64,000 nucleotides of DNA from NCBI GenBank assembly GCA_033782935.1, contig JAWQEG010000501.1, forward strand, positions 565,501 through 629,500. The letters run 5' to 3'. Both the position numbers and the translations under genes were made by a program. The stretch's first letter is position 1. Every line of letters begins with the position of its first letter. The DNA comes from Petrolisthes cinctipes. Its lineage: Eukaryota > Arthropoda > Malacostraca > Decapoda > Porcellanidae. Positions 45,897 through 55,864 of the stretch are shown here, one piece after another. The notes below the pieces were generated by a model, which searched no databases, had not been told where the DNA came from, and worked only from the letters and a program-made list of their open reading frames with translations.

Positions 45897-48164
45897 TTAA
45901 ACACCTAGACGGTGGTTTAAGGCTTTGTCTAATCTGGACTTGAACTGATCCACAGAGTTGCTGTTGACCACATCAGCAGGAAGCGCGTTCCAAGTACCGC
46001 AGATGCTGTATGTAAAGAACTTACCACACAGATCACGGTTGTATCGCTTTAGTTCAAGTTTGTAGCCATGATTCCTGGTTGTGCCCTCACTGAGTTGGAA
46101 AATGTCCCTGTAGTCTACATTGTCAAAGCCTCGTAGTATTTTAAACACTTCGATAAGCTGACCACGCAGTCTCCGGGTTTCCAAAGAGAACAGGTCGAGT
46201 TCTACCAACCGATCTTTATAGCTCTTGTGTCTAAGAGAGGGTATAAGTTTGGTTGCCCTGGCTTGCACTCGTTCCAATCTCGCGATATCCTTCCGGTAAG
46301 AAGGACTCCAAAACTGGACTGCATACTCCAGGTGCGGTCGGACAAGGGAATTGTACAGACAAAGTACTATCTCCTTGTTCCGGTATCCAAACTGTCGCTT
46401 TATGTACCCTAACATCCTTTGGGCTTTCTTCTCAGCCTCAATACACTGCTTTGAGAACTTGAGGTCGCTGGTGATAGTTACACCCAAGTCTTTCTCAGTA
46501 TCAGTGCTTACGAGAGCATTGCCCTTAAGGTTATACTCTGTTCGGGGGTTTCTGTGGCCTATATGCATAACTTTGCATTTGTTCACGTTAAATGGCATTT
46601 GCCACGTGTCAGACCACTCCCCGATCTTCCTAAGATCTTCTTGTAAGCGGGTAGTATTTCCTTCTTTCGCGACATTCATACCAAGCTTAGTATCATCGGC
46701 GAATTTGGAAATCTTGGCAACCATGTCACCATCCACGTCATTAACATAGATGATAAACAGTAGTGGTCCCAGAACAGAACCTTGGGGAACACCGCTAGTA
46801 ACGGGCACCCACTCTGAAGCCTGTCCATTCACTACCACCCGCTGCCGTCTGTCACTTAGCCAGTTCTCTATCCAATTTGCCACATTTCCGTCTATGCCCA
46901 GTGCACGCACTTTCCGAAGGAGGCGGCGGTGGGGTACCTTATCAAAGGCTTTCTGAAAGTCTAAGTAGACAACATCGACCGCTTTATCCCGATCATGCTC
47001 ACTGAAAACAAAATGGAAGAATTCCACCAGATTTGTGAGGCATGACCGGTGCTGCCGGAACCCATGCTGGGAACCCCTCAGTAGCAAATTTGATTCTAAG
47101 TGTGCTGTTATTTTGTCCACCATGATGCTCTCCATGAGTTTACAAACTATCGAGGTTAAACTGATGGGTCTGTAGTTTGACTGTTGGCTAGCATCTCCCT
47201 TCTTGAAGATAGGAGTCACCTCTGCCTCACGCCAGTCTCTAGGAACGCATCCAGTCTGGATTATCCTGTTGAAGACCATGCACAGGTGCCGAGATACTTC
47301 ACCATGCACTTCTTTCAACACTCTAGGTAAGAACCCATCCGGACCGGGGGACTTGTTTGCTTTTAATTCGATTATTTTTCTCTCGATTTCTTCTTGGGTG
47401 AAGACCATTGACTCCAACTTCTCACTGAAGGAGTCCAAAGGTTCGGGAATGGGACCACTCTCCTCAGAGAACACTGAAGAGAAGTACTCATTTAAGAGGT
47501 TAGCATTTTCTGCATCAGAGTGCATCAATGCTCCATCCTCATTCACCAAGGGACCGATCCTGCGTCGGATTGGTTTACGGCCATTCACATAACTGAAAAA
47601 CTCCTTGGGGTTCTCTTTGCAGAGTCTAGCCACACGGACCTCCTCAGCACGCTTAGCCGCCCTTATTTTGGACTTCACGTTTCGATTCAGTCTTCTATGA
47701 CCGTCAAAGTCCCCAGATGCCTTCGCTCGACGATACGCAGTTCTCCTCTCCCTTAGTAGGTTACGGATTTCCCGATTAAACCACTTCGGTTGAATGAACT
47801 TCTGACCTGTTCCCTTCAGAGGAATAAAGCGTGACTGAAGTTCCATGAAGGAAGACAAGAATGACCTCCACAGATCATCAGCACTCTCTCCCTCCTCTAG
47901 TTCCATTTCAGCAACGCCTTCACGAAGACCTGCAAAGTCCGCTTTCCCCATGTCTAATTTTCTATGCACCGGGGTCACGGACTCCATATTAGGGACCTTA
48001 ACTGAAAATCTTATAAGCTTGTGGTCGCTTCCACCTATTTCTTCATTTACAGAGAGGTCTTGAATGATGTCATCCTCGGAGGTGAGGACCAAGTCGAGTA
48101 TGTTAGCACCTCTTGTTGGCTCCCTTACCCATTGAGTGAGGAATTCATCATTTACAAACTCCAA
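45897..48164 (-). pseudogene. CR1 ORF2: endonuclease C-terminus and reverse transcriptase
   Basis: 755 open codons. Endonuclease end: ILDLVLTSEDD and GGSDHKLIRF (catalytic SDH His). RT: IFKKGDASQQSNYRPISLTS (motif 1), GFRQHRSCLTNL, VVYLDFQKAFDKVPHRRLL (motif A, catalytic Asp), SGVPQGSVLGPLLFIIYVND (motif B), KFADDTKLG (motif C, both Asp), LGVTITSDLKFSKQC (motif E region), then LYNSLVRPHLEYAVQFWSP and the CR1-type C-terminal domain down to HRLGV-stop at 45897-45899. It copies element RNA at the nicked target. All catalytic residues are intact. The reading frame is offset by one base from the endonuclease N-terminal part (break at about 48152-48164), so the full ORF2 is not translatable as it stands unless that is a sequencing error. 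Confidence 0.9.
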
Positions 48165-48650
48165 GAGTGGTGTGTTCTCGGCTCTCTGGTTTCCCAGTCA
48201 ACATGTGTGTTGAAGTCCCCCATAAGGATGCACACCCTGCCGTCCACTAGTTCACCCAGCAACTGGTATAGGTCCCTGTCCATCTCATTGAGTTGTCCAG
48301 GGGGTCTATAAAGCAGAAGGGTTCTGTATTTTGCAGTGCCTATTTCTAGGTCAACTCCAAGGAGCTCGTGGTTCGATGTGATGTTGCAGGTCATCGATTT
48401 GATGGAGTTCTTTACATACAACAGCACACCACCACCCCCTCTGTCCTCTCTATCTTTGTGGAAGAGTTGGTAGCCTGGAATCACGAATTCCCCTTCAAGA
48501 TCTCTGTCTGAGGTTCTCAACCATGACTCCGTTATGGCCACCATCTCGGGTTCCTCTGTCGCAACGAGGGCCCGCAGTTCCAAAAACTTGTTTCGGATGG
48601 ACCTGGCATTGAACAATAGAACCTTCAGGGAACCCCCAACTGCAGGGCTC
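48152..48650 (-). pseudogene. CR1 ORF2: endonuclease N-terminal part
   Basis: LKVLLFNARSIRNK (catalytic Asn), MVAITESWL (catalytic Glu), YRPPGQLNEMD and LMGDFNTHVDWE (Asp and Asn) mark an EEP/APE-type endonuclease that nicks the target strand. The frame is open from just after the ORF1 stop (48652-48654), overlapping it out of frame. No ATG precedes the domain, so translation of ORF2 by reinitiation, or without its own AUG, is implied. A one-base frameshift near 48160 (EPRTHH- where ENTPLLEFVN is expected) separates it from the RT part. Confidence 0.85.
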
Positions 48651-48651
48651 C

Positions 48652-49929
48652 CTATACTCTTCCGTTTCCCGGTTTGGTCATTGTCTTGGTAGTGCTGGGG
48701 ATATCCTTCTTCAGGATCTCAGCGAATGTCTTCTCTGGGGTCACTCTAGCATAGCGACGAGGGCTCTCCTCCACGCTCGGTCGAGTGCTCCTGAGACATC
48801 GTCGGACGGCGTCTTCCATTAATTTGGAAAGCACTTCTTTCCCCTTTAGTGAGAGATGTGTGCCATCCCTCTGGTAGAGGTCGTCTCTACCAAAGAGTGA
48901 GGTGTAGGGGTCCACAAAGAACACCCCCTCGGCAGTACACAAATCAGCCAGGCGCTGATTTACTGCAATGTTCTTTGACAGAGCTGTCCCTAAAGGGCCT
49001 CTCCTTGGGAGCATGCCAACAACTACCCTTCTGCGGGTTTTTGACCCACAGTCGTCTACTGCACCGAGCACATCCGAGAGGACTCCTTCGGTCATGCCTA
49101 CTCTACCATTTCTCAGGTAGATGTCATTACCACTCACCATGAGTGCAATGACAGCAGATCTGGACGTTTGGATCCTCTCAGCTTCCTTTCGGAGGTCAGC
49201 ATTGCCACAACCTGGCAAACAATTCACCTTCACAGAAGTGTGAAGGCGATCTGCCATTAGGGGTTCCAGCCCTCGTGCCTGGGAATCACCTACAATGTGT
49301 ATATCCACAGACCTCTCCTTGGTAGGAGGACGAGATGCCTTGTGAGGAACCCGAGAGTGTTTTGAATTCCTGCCGGGCTCGTCACTTCCTCCAGGTTGCT
49401 TCTTCTTCGTCTTCTTTTCCTTCTTCATTTTCTTTTCCTTCTTATTTGATTCCTCACTTTCCTCTAATCCCTCCTCAATTGTCTTCTTGGGTTTTTCTTC
49501 CTTCTCCATATTCCCCTCCTCTTTTCCATCACACTTTTCTGCAGTCTCTTTTCCTTCTGCAGTCTCTTCTCCCTCTTCATTGTTGCTGTTCTTCTTCTTG
49601 TTGTTCTTCTTCTTGTTGTTCTTTTTCTTGTTCTTGTTCTTCTTCTTTACCGCCGTGGTGGAGCTCTCCGGTGAAGAAGCTCCTTGGACTGCCTTGTCTC
49701 TCACATGGCAGTCACACCTCTGCGAGTCCATTCGGAGAACTTCCTCCTTTAGGGAGTTGTTCTCCTTCGTGAGCAGTGAGATGTGCTTCATCAACCTCTC
49801 CTCGAGTTTGCAAAAGTCGCAGACACTCGAGGAGTCTAGGTCGCTCGCACTCCTCCCGCTGAAGTCCTTACACCAGCGGTACACCTTGCATGTAGTACAT
49901 GTAAATTTTCTTGCTGATGGACCAGTCAT
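48652..49929 (-). CDS. CR1 ORF1: zinc-binding, Lys-rich, SGNH esterase-like protein
   Basis: 425 aa, ATG at 49927-49929. N-terminus: CTTCKVYRWCKDF ... CDFCKLEERL, paired Cys that probably bind zinc, then a leucine/Glu coiled segment (LMKHISLLTKENNSLKEEV). Residues about 90-180 are very Lys/Glu/Asn-rich. Residues about 205-385 form an SGNH-hydrolase-like domain: VDIHIVGDSQARGL (block I, nucleophile Ser), a Gly at LPGCGNAD (block II), MVSGNDIYL (block III Asn), and RDGTHLSLKG (block V Asp and His). CR1-group ORF1 proteins with an esterase domain are known; the protein binds element RNA, and the esterase role is unsettled. The frame and catalytic residues are complete. It ends NGRV-stop. Confidence 0.9.
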   Translation of the reverse strand: MTGPSARKFTCTTCKVYRWCKDFSGRSASDLDSSSVCDFCKLEERLMKHISLLTKENNSLKEEVLRMDSQRCDCHVRDKAVQGASSPESSTTAVKKKNKNKKKNNKKKNNKKKNSNNEEGEETAEGKETAEKCDGKEEGNMEKEEKPKKTIEEGLEESEESNKKEKKMKKEKKTKKKQPGGSDEPGRNSKHSRVPHKASRPPTKERSVDIHIVGDSQARGLEPLMADRLHTSVKVNCLPGCGNADLRKEAERIQTSRSAVIALMVSGNDIYLRNGRVGMTEGVLSDVLGAVDDCGSKTRRRVVVGMLPRRGPLGTALSKNIAVNQRLADLCTAEGVFFVDPYTSLFGRDDLYQRDGTHLSLKGKEVLSKLMEDAVRRCLRSTRPSVEESPRRYARVTPEKTFAEILKKDIPSTTKTMTKPGNGRV

Positions 49930-50788
49930 CTCGCTCTAATTCAATTTCAGACCAATAATATAAAAGAAAGGGTAGTGTGATTTGGTCTCGCATAAGTCTC
50001 ATCCGCCTACTTCCAGAAGGTTTTCGGTCGTTCGGCCAACAGAAACCTTATGAGCCAAGCACACCAACCCTAAGGTCTCCCCTGGGTTGGACGGCCCCAA
50101 TCGTGCCGCAGCTCCCAACTGAGCAGCACAAGAGTCCTAAGTAAATGGGACTCTGATTTTTCGACAGGGGTGCTTGAAGTGTAACCGTCGTCCTACTAAT
50201 CCCTACTAATCCTCCATCCGCGGCCAAACTTAAAGCAAATAGTAAAACTAAATGTCCACGACTTAATCCGAGATCTTTTACTGGCCTGGCAGCCAGCGAG
50301 GCACGAAAGCTCTCTCACCAAAGAGCAGTCGAGCCTTTAGGCACATAAAAACGGTCACAGGGAGCTGGTCAGGCTTATTAATCTAAGAGAATACCTACGG
50401 GGGTCCTGAGGCATCTCCATTACTCGTACCCCACACGCCTGAGATCCCTTCAATCTCAGCCCTTTCGAAACCTGTGAGCGTTAAAAGGCGTTGTTTTAGG
50501 AGGTTCCAAAGCCTCCCTTCTCACACGGCATAAGGTAGCTGGTGAGGTCCTTAACAATAAAAACTTATATCGAAAGTGATGAAGATTTTTTTTTTTTTTT
50601 TTTTTTTGTTAGGACAGTTGAAGAGCAGTTGTGAAACTTAATATTAACATGAAGATTTGACAACTCTTAGTCAAGATCCTAATAACGCTACCTTTCTGGC
50701 ACGGGTAACCCAACTGGACTAAATGTCCCCCAGCATAGCTAGCAAAATTCAAACAGATCACATAAGCTCTCTCACCGACGGCAAGGTG
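49930..50788 (-). other. CR1 5' UTR, including an internal A-tract
   Basis: About 860 bp upstream of ORF1. A 22-nt A run (50587-50608, T on the plus strand) lies inside it. That run looks like a retrotransposon tail, but the junction analysis puts the CR1 5' end beyond it at 50788. No other feature seen. Confidence 0.55.
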
Positions 50789-52680
50789 GTTGGTAGCATC
50801 CACGGAGGGGGCCCTGGGGGGACGTCGGCCACCATTATATCTATATTAAGACTACGGAGCATAGAGGAAACAGACCTTATAAGAGTACGTCCAGCAGGCA
50901 GTATGGGAGGGACCGGGAAGCCTGGTCCAAGAGAAGTCCTGACTAACTGAGAGTAATGGGGTGAAAGATGTGGGAAATGGAGGCACTTGACAGTGAAGGA
51001 AGTAACATTAGAATAAATTCTCTCCACTAACGGGGGAAGATGCAACTCACGCTGCATGTTCACTATCCTGGTCGACATTGGACAACCGAGAACCATTCTC
51101 ATTGCTCTATTCTGAAATTTTTCCAAAGTTTCAAGAGTAGCCCTGGGAAGTTGAATCAGAGCAGGGGAGAGGTAATCAACAACTGAACGGATAAAAGCAA
51201 TATAGATAGTCCTGGCCACTGGGATGGAGATGCCCGAGGAGTTGTTAGTGAGCCATTGAAGTGGCGTAAGTCAGCGCTGGAGATGACCCAATAAGTCCTG
51301 GACAATAGGATGGTCTTGAGGTCTGGCAGGGACAATTGGCCAAATATTGACTGGCGCACCCAGGTAGCGATACTGGGAACACATGGGAATGACAGTCCCT
51401 CCAATGGTGAACACTGGCCGAGCTTGAGGAAGGCGGCAGGTGAATATTCTGCTCTTATCTGGGCAGACAATAATGCCACAGTGAGAGGAGGACACAGAGA
51501 AGGAGTCAAGAAACCGCTGGAGATCCCTTGGTGAGGTAGAATGAACACAGATATCATCAGCATAGCACGTAATTGTAGTTCCAGGTATATCAGGGAGAGA
51601 AGTGAGCCGCCGATGCATCAGAATATTAAATAACAATGGGCTGAGAACACCCCCTTGAGGCGTACCAAGATGAAAACTGCGCAAAGGACTGAGCGCACCA
51701 CTGAAAAACACACGGGAGGTCTTGTTACTCAGGTAGCCCCGAATCCACCGTAATAGATTACCCTTTATCCCAAAGTCAACCAGTTGATCCAATATGACGT
51801 CTCTATTAGCAACATCGAAGGCACTTCGAAGGTCAATGAAGGCCACCACACTGTCCCTGTTAAGGCAAGTGTACAGGTCGACTAGGCAGTGGTGTGTGCT
51901 CCGCTGGGGAAGGAAACCAAACAGCCATGGAGAAAGGCGATCCTGCAGTCTGTACATGAGACGATTGAGTAAGATTCTCTCCATAACTTTACAAAAACAG
52001 GAAGTCAGGGAAATAGGCCTGAACTTCGCAGTGCCGGGCTTAGGGATGGGTATTATTGAGCTGCTGGTCCAGGCTCGTGGTACACAACCATCACGAAGAC
52101 AAAGATTGTACAGTAGAAGTAGAGGGTTCCCAGGAACTTGTTGAAGTAGGCGCAGCACAGCATAAGTAATACCATCATCACCAGGGGAAGAAGCTCTACC
52201 CCGAGAGAGAGCACGTCGCAACTCCTCCTCAGTTATCTCCTCTGCATCATCGTCATCATCTTGCAACAGAGCAGACATTAGACGTAGCCGATGGACAGCA
52301 GCACGGGAAGTGAGTGCATCTTGTATGTGGATGGGTAGACTGGCTGAGGTAGATTGTTCTGACCAAGCATCGACAAGTTGTTGGGCATAGTCGGCAGGAG
52401 TGTGATGACGAGCAATGGCCGGTTTCTTCTTAACAACCCGACGGATGAGGTGCCACATAGAAGCCACACTTGTTTGCTGGTTGATGCTGTCCATGAACCG
52501 CTGACAAGACTCAGTGTGAGCACACTCCTGCAGGGCAACTAAAGCGTCCCTAGATATCTGGTAACGATGGAGCAGGTCAGGGGTTGGGTTGGCTTGAAAC
52601 AATAGGCCATCACGTTCAGCCTCCTCCTTTGCCTCCTGTATACGTGCATCCAGTGTCCAGGAGTGGGCAGTATGGCGATG
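50789..52680 (-). pseudogene. Host LINE ORF2: reverse transcriptase
   Basis: Continues the endonuclease frame after an in-frame TAG at 52681-52683. RT motifs: AKFRPISLTSCFCKVME (motif 1), WLFGFLPQRSTHHCLVDL, VVAFIDLRSAFDVANRDVIL (motif A), LGTPQGGVLSPLLFNIL (motif B), TCYADDICVHS (motif C, YADD intact), YRYLGAPVNI. A second in-frame stop (TGA at 51271-51273, CGA-to-TGA type change) interrupts the thumb. The same frame resumes at SGISIPVARTIYIAFIRSVV and reaches PPGPPPWMLPT at the CR1 junction. Catalytic residues are all present, so these nonsense changes are probably recent. Confidence 0.88.
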
Positions 52681-53515
52681 CTAGAGGTGTGGCCGGGAGA
52701 CGTATAGCCTATAAAAGTCATGAGTAGCAGATACAAGATCAGAGTACAACTGTTCAGCTGATGATATGTCTAATGTAGGGAATACATGGGCCATGAATAA
52801 GATGTAAGTCGGGCAATATTTAGGGGGCACAGCAATACGCAAACGAGTGGCTGAAGCACTTGACCCAGCTGTTAGAGAATAATGAAACCAAAGAGCAATG
52901 TGATCAGAGAATAAGTCTGGCATGGAGAAGCACAGGACCCGAGATGCTATCAGGCCAGACGAGAGGATGTAATCCAGAGTACCTCCCCGGCAATGAGTGG
53001 CACCGCCAGTGTCCCAGCGTGTCAGATGATGCTTGCGGATGTATGAAAGGAGACGAACACCATTACGATTAATAGAGCCAGAACCATCGCCCAAATCAGA
53101 ATGCCGAGCATTAAAATCTCCCATATAAACCATACCACGCACTGTTGGAGAAGGAAGAGCCTCAAGAGTGAGTCTAGCTGGGGCAGAATAGACATTACAT
53201 AGTTGTAGTACTCCATTCCCAGGTAGAACCTCAAATAGCTGAAAGGTCATGTCAGGATCATTGGAGGTACGGAGAAGGCGATGTGGCAAGGAGATATGTA
53301 TGTAAGTCAGGAGACCATTCCTTACCAGATGAACATATGGCACATAACCTGAGAGAGGAGGAGCTTGCCCAGCAGCGAGCGGCCGTCCTGGAAATGCTTC
53401 CTGGAGAAAAATAACACTGGGATGATGACGAAAAACATAGGCCTTGAGTTGAGTGAGCTTAGCATAACTGGTGATACCACATACATTCCAGGAGATGACA
53501 TCCAGCCGGCAATCA
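52681..53515 (-). pseudogene. Host LINE ORF2: endonuclease
   Basis: LDVISWNVCGI (catalytic Asn) starts at about 53496, directly after the ORF1 stop, in a different frame. Then IFLQEAFPG (Glu), YMGDFNARHSDLG (Asp/Asn), GGTLDYILSSG and DLFSDHIALWF (His). This is the EEP/APE-like target-nicking endonuclease. ORF2 has no clear AUG of its own. It is terminated early by TAG at 52681-52683, after which the frame stays open. Confidence 0.88.
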
Positions 53516-55009
53516 CTAGCGAACTCTGTATTTGGAGGTAGAAGTCTGGTGAGTGGGGGCAGATGAGCGACCTGGAGAAGAAGATTGACCAGGAGAAGGG
53601 ACTGACTCGAAAAGCTTTTCAAGGCGAGATGCAACAGTATCCATCTTTTCGGTAAGGGTAGTGACAGTTGAGATGATGGCCTGCTGAGCCTCGACCAAGG
53701 TGGAGAGTTTGGAGGCATTGGCAGCCTGCGCGGCAACTAGCCCATCAATCCTGGCTTCAAGGGCAGAAAAGCGGTTCTCGAGAGCCGTACATCGTGCCAT
53801 GAGGGTAGCAACAGACTTGCGGAGGCCCAGGTCTGGAGGTGAGGCAGGGCTGGTAGGAGGAGCAGACTGGGGAGGTGGTGGTGGTGGCGGTGGTGGAGGC
53901 GGAGCAATAGTAGTGACACGAGCCTGGACCTGACGTCGAGTACATCCATGCCACACGTTAACTCCTGGCTGAAGGCATCGTGGACACTTCCATCGAGACG
54001 TATCCTCAGGAGGTGAAGGCTCAGAGGTGGAGGCAGCAGGACGTGATGGTTCGCCCCTGACAGGACACGTCTTGGAATCATGGTCGGTAGCACACCATGC
54101 ACACTTCGGCCTGGCAGAACAGTACCGGGAGATATGTCCCACACCCCAGCACCTGTAGCACCAAGGCTGGTCATTATGAAGTTTCCTCACCTCACACGGT
54201 GGAAGATAAGGGAGGAAATCAATGGAAATCTCATTTGGAGGTGGATCAGGTTGACTCCAGACAACAACAATACGGCTAATGGGGGAACCATCTTGGAAAA
54301 AACGACGGGCAAAGTACACACCAGGGTATCCCTTAGCAAGTTTCGGGTCAACATCAGTAGGAAAACGGGTAAGGATGTAGCTGGGGAACTTACGAGGCCT
54401 CTCGGGTGAGTCTTCAAGAATGAGAGGCAGAGACAAAAATTCACCAGCCTTCACTCTATCAATGATATCCTGATGCTTCCTAGAGATGTAGACAAACCGG
54501 GAGGTGACAGCAGCCATCTTCACTTCAGCCAGTTCACGCTGCAGCTGGAAGGCCCTGTTGACATCAGACAACCAACGCAACTTTGTGTCCGTAGATGGGT
54601 TCCCAGAGAAGGAGAGCTTGACATAGGCATTTCTTGGGGCAAAAGCAGGAAGGTTGGACGAGGGCAAGGAGTTGGTATACAAGGAAGAAACATCACGTTG
54701 AGGCAGAGAAGGTACGTCATGCACAGCTGAAGCACCCTTGGCAGTCTTGGCAGCCGGAGGCAAACAGTCCACACCATCGAAATCCTGCAAGGAGTCGGAC
54801 GAGGCATCAACGGGTCGCTTGGTAGAGGTTGAGGAGGTGGAAGGCTGCAACCTGAGCTGCGGAGTGACCGAGGAGAGGGGGGGAGGGTTGCGCGAAGGCA
54901 GCTCATGCCAGTGATCCTCGATAGGAGACTCATCCTCCTCCGACATGGCCAAGTCGGCCTCCAGGCAGGAAGCCACATCCGAATCTGCGCTCTCCATCAG
55001 GCCAGGCAA
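53516..55009 (-). CDS. Host LINE ORF1: gag-like CCHC protein
   Basis: 497 aa, intact. N-terminus MPGLMESADSDVASCLEADL, acidic; residues about 45-90 Ser/Thr-rich. The middle has an RRM/gag-like region (YVKLSFSGNPSTDTKLRWLS ... FLPYLPPCEVRKL). Zinc knuckles: CYRCWGVGHISRYC (C-x2-C-x4-H-x4-C) and CAWCATDHDSKTCP, plus CPRCLQPGVNVWHGC. Then a 10-residue poly-Pro, then a coiled-coil (about residues 395-470: CTALENRFSALEARIDGL, IISTVTTLTEKMDTVASRLE). It binds element RNA in the ribonucleoprotein. The initiator may also be the second Met (MESAD), which is shared with the deleted copy at 2235. Confidence 0.88.
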   Translation of the reverse strand: MPGLMESADSDVASCLEADLAMSEEDESPIEDHWHELPSRNPPPLSSVTPQLRLQPSTSSTSTKRPVDASSDSLQDFDGVDCLPPAAKTAKGASAVHDVPSLPQRDVSSLYTNSLPSSNLPAFAPRNAYVKLSFSGNPSTDTKLRWLSDVNRAFQLQRELAEVKMAAVTSRFVYISRKHQDIIDRVKAGEFLSLPLILEDSPERPRKFPSYILTRFPTDVDPKLAKGYPGVYFARRFFQDGSPISRIVVVWSQPDPPPNEISIDFLPYLPPCEVRKLHNDQPWCYRCWGVGHISRYCSARPKCAWCATDHDSKTCPVRGEPSRPAASTSEPSPPEDTSRWKCPRCLQPGVNVWHGCTRRQVQARVTTIAPPPPPPPPPPPQSAPPTSPASPPDLGLRKSVATLMARCTALENRFSALEARIDGLVAAQAANASKLSTLVEAQQAIISTVTTLTEKMDTVASRLEKLFESVPSPGQSSSPGRSSAPTHQTSTSKYRVR

Positions 55010-55262
55010 GGCCTAGATGGGAAGCGAACAACTGAACACACACGAACATACACACACAGAACCACAATAAAACAAATAAACCACAAACAACAATACCACA
55101 AACAGCAAAACCACAAAAAAAAACGAGATAGAAAATATAAACAACCCCTATAACACCACAGACACAACAACACACAAACAAGAACGTTGAAACAAGACAA
55201 ACAACAACACAGGCAGAGCGCCAGGAACACGTCTTCACTCCAGGAAGGTTGGGGTGAGACTG
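55010..55262 (-). other. Host LINE 5' UTR
   Basis: A GT/TTGTTTGTG-rich leader shared in order with 2022-2234 and 36376-36640. The 5' terminus abuts the 11-bp target duplication. Confidence 0.75.
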
Positions 55263-55658
55263 ATCATTGCTACTAAAATTTATATGTCTACAACATAAAG
55301 ATGATGAATCTGTAACAATTGTTTTAGATCATGGGCAATAAATTCTTAATACTTGTATTAATGCACAAATTATAGTAATTAACTATGGAGATATAAGTTT
55401 GAAAAAACACATTATTGTATTCCTTGGCCACAGTATACCATGAACCCGTGCAATGAAAATTATTTTGAGTGTTCATCACACATAATGTTTCGTTCTAAAG
55501 AAAATCTCTTGCTGATCAATTGATGGGTTAAATAAAAAAAAAGCTGTTTCAAAGATGCTCCGAACTTTGTTCAGTGAACCACTAAAGCTTTGGATTGTGT
55601 CTGATTCAGTTTTGTTCGTCGCGCCCAGACTTTGACTAACTCCCTGGTCAGAGATTAT
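55263..55658. mobile_element. Inverted-repeat element, right part
   Basis: 55263-55590 is the rest of tandem copy 2. From about 55545 to 55658 the sequence is complementary to the left arm at 44047-44170 and ends ...ccctggtcagagattat. Confidence 0.7.
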
Positions 55659-55672
55659 GTATGATTAGTGTA

Positions 55673-55862
55673 CAGCCATGACTGATAGTGGTGGACCAGG
55701 GTCCAAGGAGTGTTGGAGAGCAACTGAACAGAGTTCGAAAAAGTGAGTCTTCTATACCTCTCTCAACATTGAGAATGATTTGGAAAATTCACTTGTTCGA
55801 ACTCCATTCAGTTACTCTCGAACACTCCTTGGACCCTGGTCCAGCACTATCAGCCATGGCTG
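55673..55862. mobile_element. MITE family D, TA-flanked
   Basis: 190 bp, arms about 70 bp: cagccatgactgatagtggt then ggaccagggtccaaggagtg, and the complement. TA at 55671-55672 and 55863-55864. Only about 12 bp beyond the previous element. Confidence 0.88.
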
Positions 55863-55864
55863 TA

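Larger units (their letters stand above)
45753..50788 (-). mobile_element. Full-length CR1-type LINE inserted in the host LINE's ORF2
   Basis: Minus strand, 5036 bp: 5' UTR (50788-49930), ORF1 (49929-48652), ORF2 (about 48650-45897), short 3' UTR, and a 3' end of two 10-bp units tccttgtaac. CR1 elements end in short tandem repeats rather than poly-A. Removing it joins ...ctaccaac to acctgatg..., restoring the host LINE reading frame (WMLPTPDVSF). About 3 bp (aac) is shared at both junctions. One frameshift in ORF2 is the only clear disabling change, so it is young. Confidence 0.85.
44595..55262 (-). mobile_element. RNase H-bearing non-LTR retrotransposon, carrying a nested CR1
   Basis: Minus strand. 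The 5' end cagtctcaccccaaccttcc starts at 55262. A leader, ORF1 (53516-55009) and ORF2 (endonuclease, RT, RNase H; 53500 down to 44798) follow, then a 3' UTR and a 30-nt poly-A (44595-44624 on the plus strand as T). An 11-bp target duplication, atcattgctac, lies at 44584-44594 and 55263-55273. Net of the 5036-bp CR1 insertion the element is about 5.6 kb, apparently full length. RT with YADD followed by RNase H and a C-terminal CCHC motif places it in the I/Loa/R1-like assemblage. Disabled by two ORF2 nonsense codons and the CR1. Confidence 0.9.

Noticed and set aside
49335..49939. Two plus-strand ORFs of about 145-150 aa, Ser/Phe/Cys-rich
   Set aside because: They are antisense shadows of the Lys/Glu/Asn-rich linker of the CR1 ORF1.
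50587..50608. Poly-A tail marking the 3' end of the host LINE at 50587
   Set aside because: The 11-bp target duplication pairs 44584-44594 with 55263-55273. The frame joins across 45752/50789, and RNase H follows the RT in this family, so the host LINE ends at 44595.
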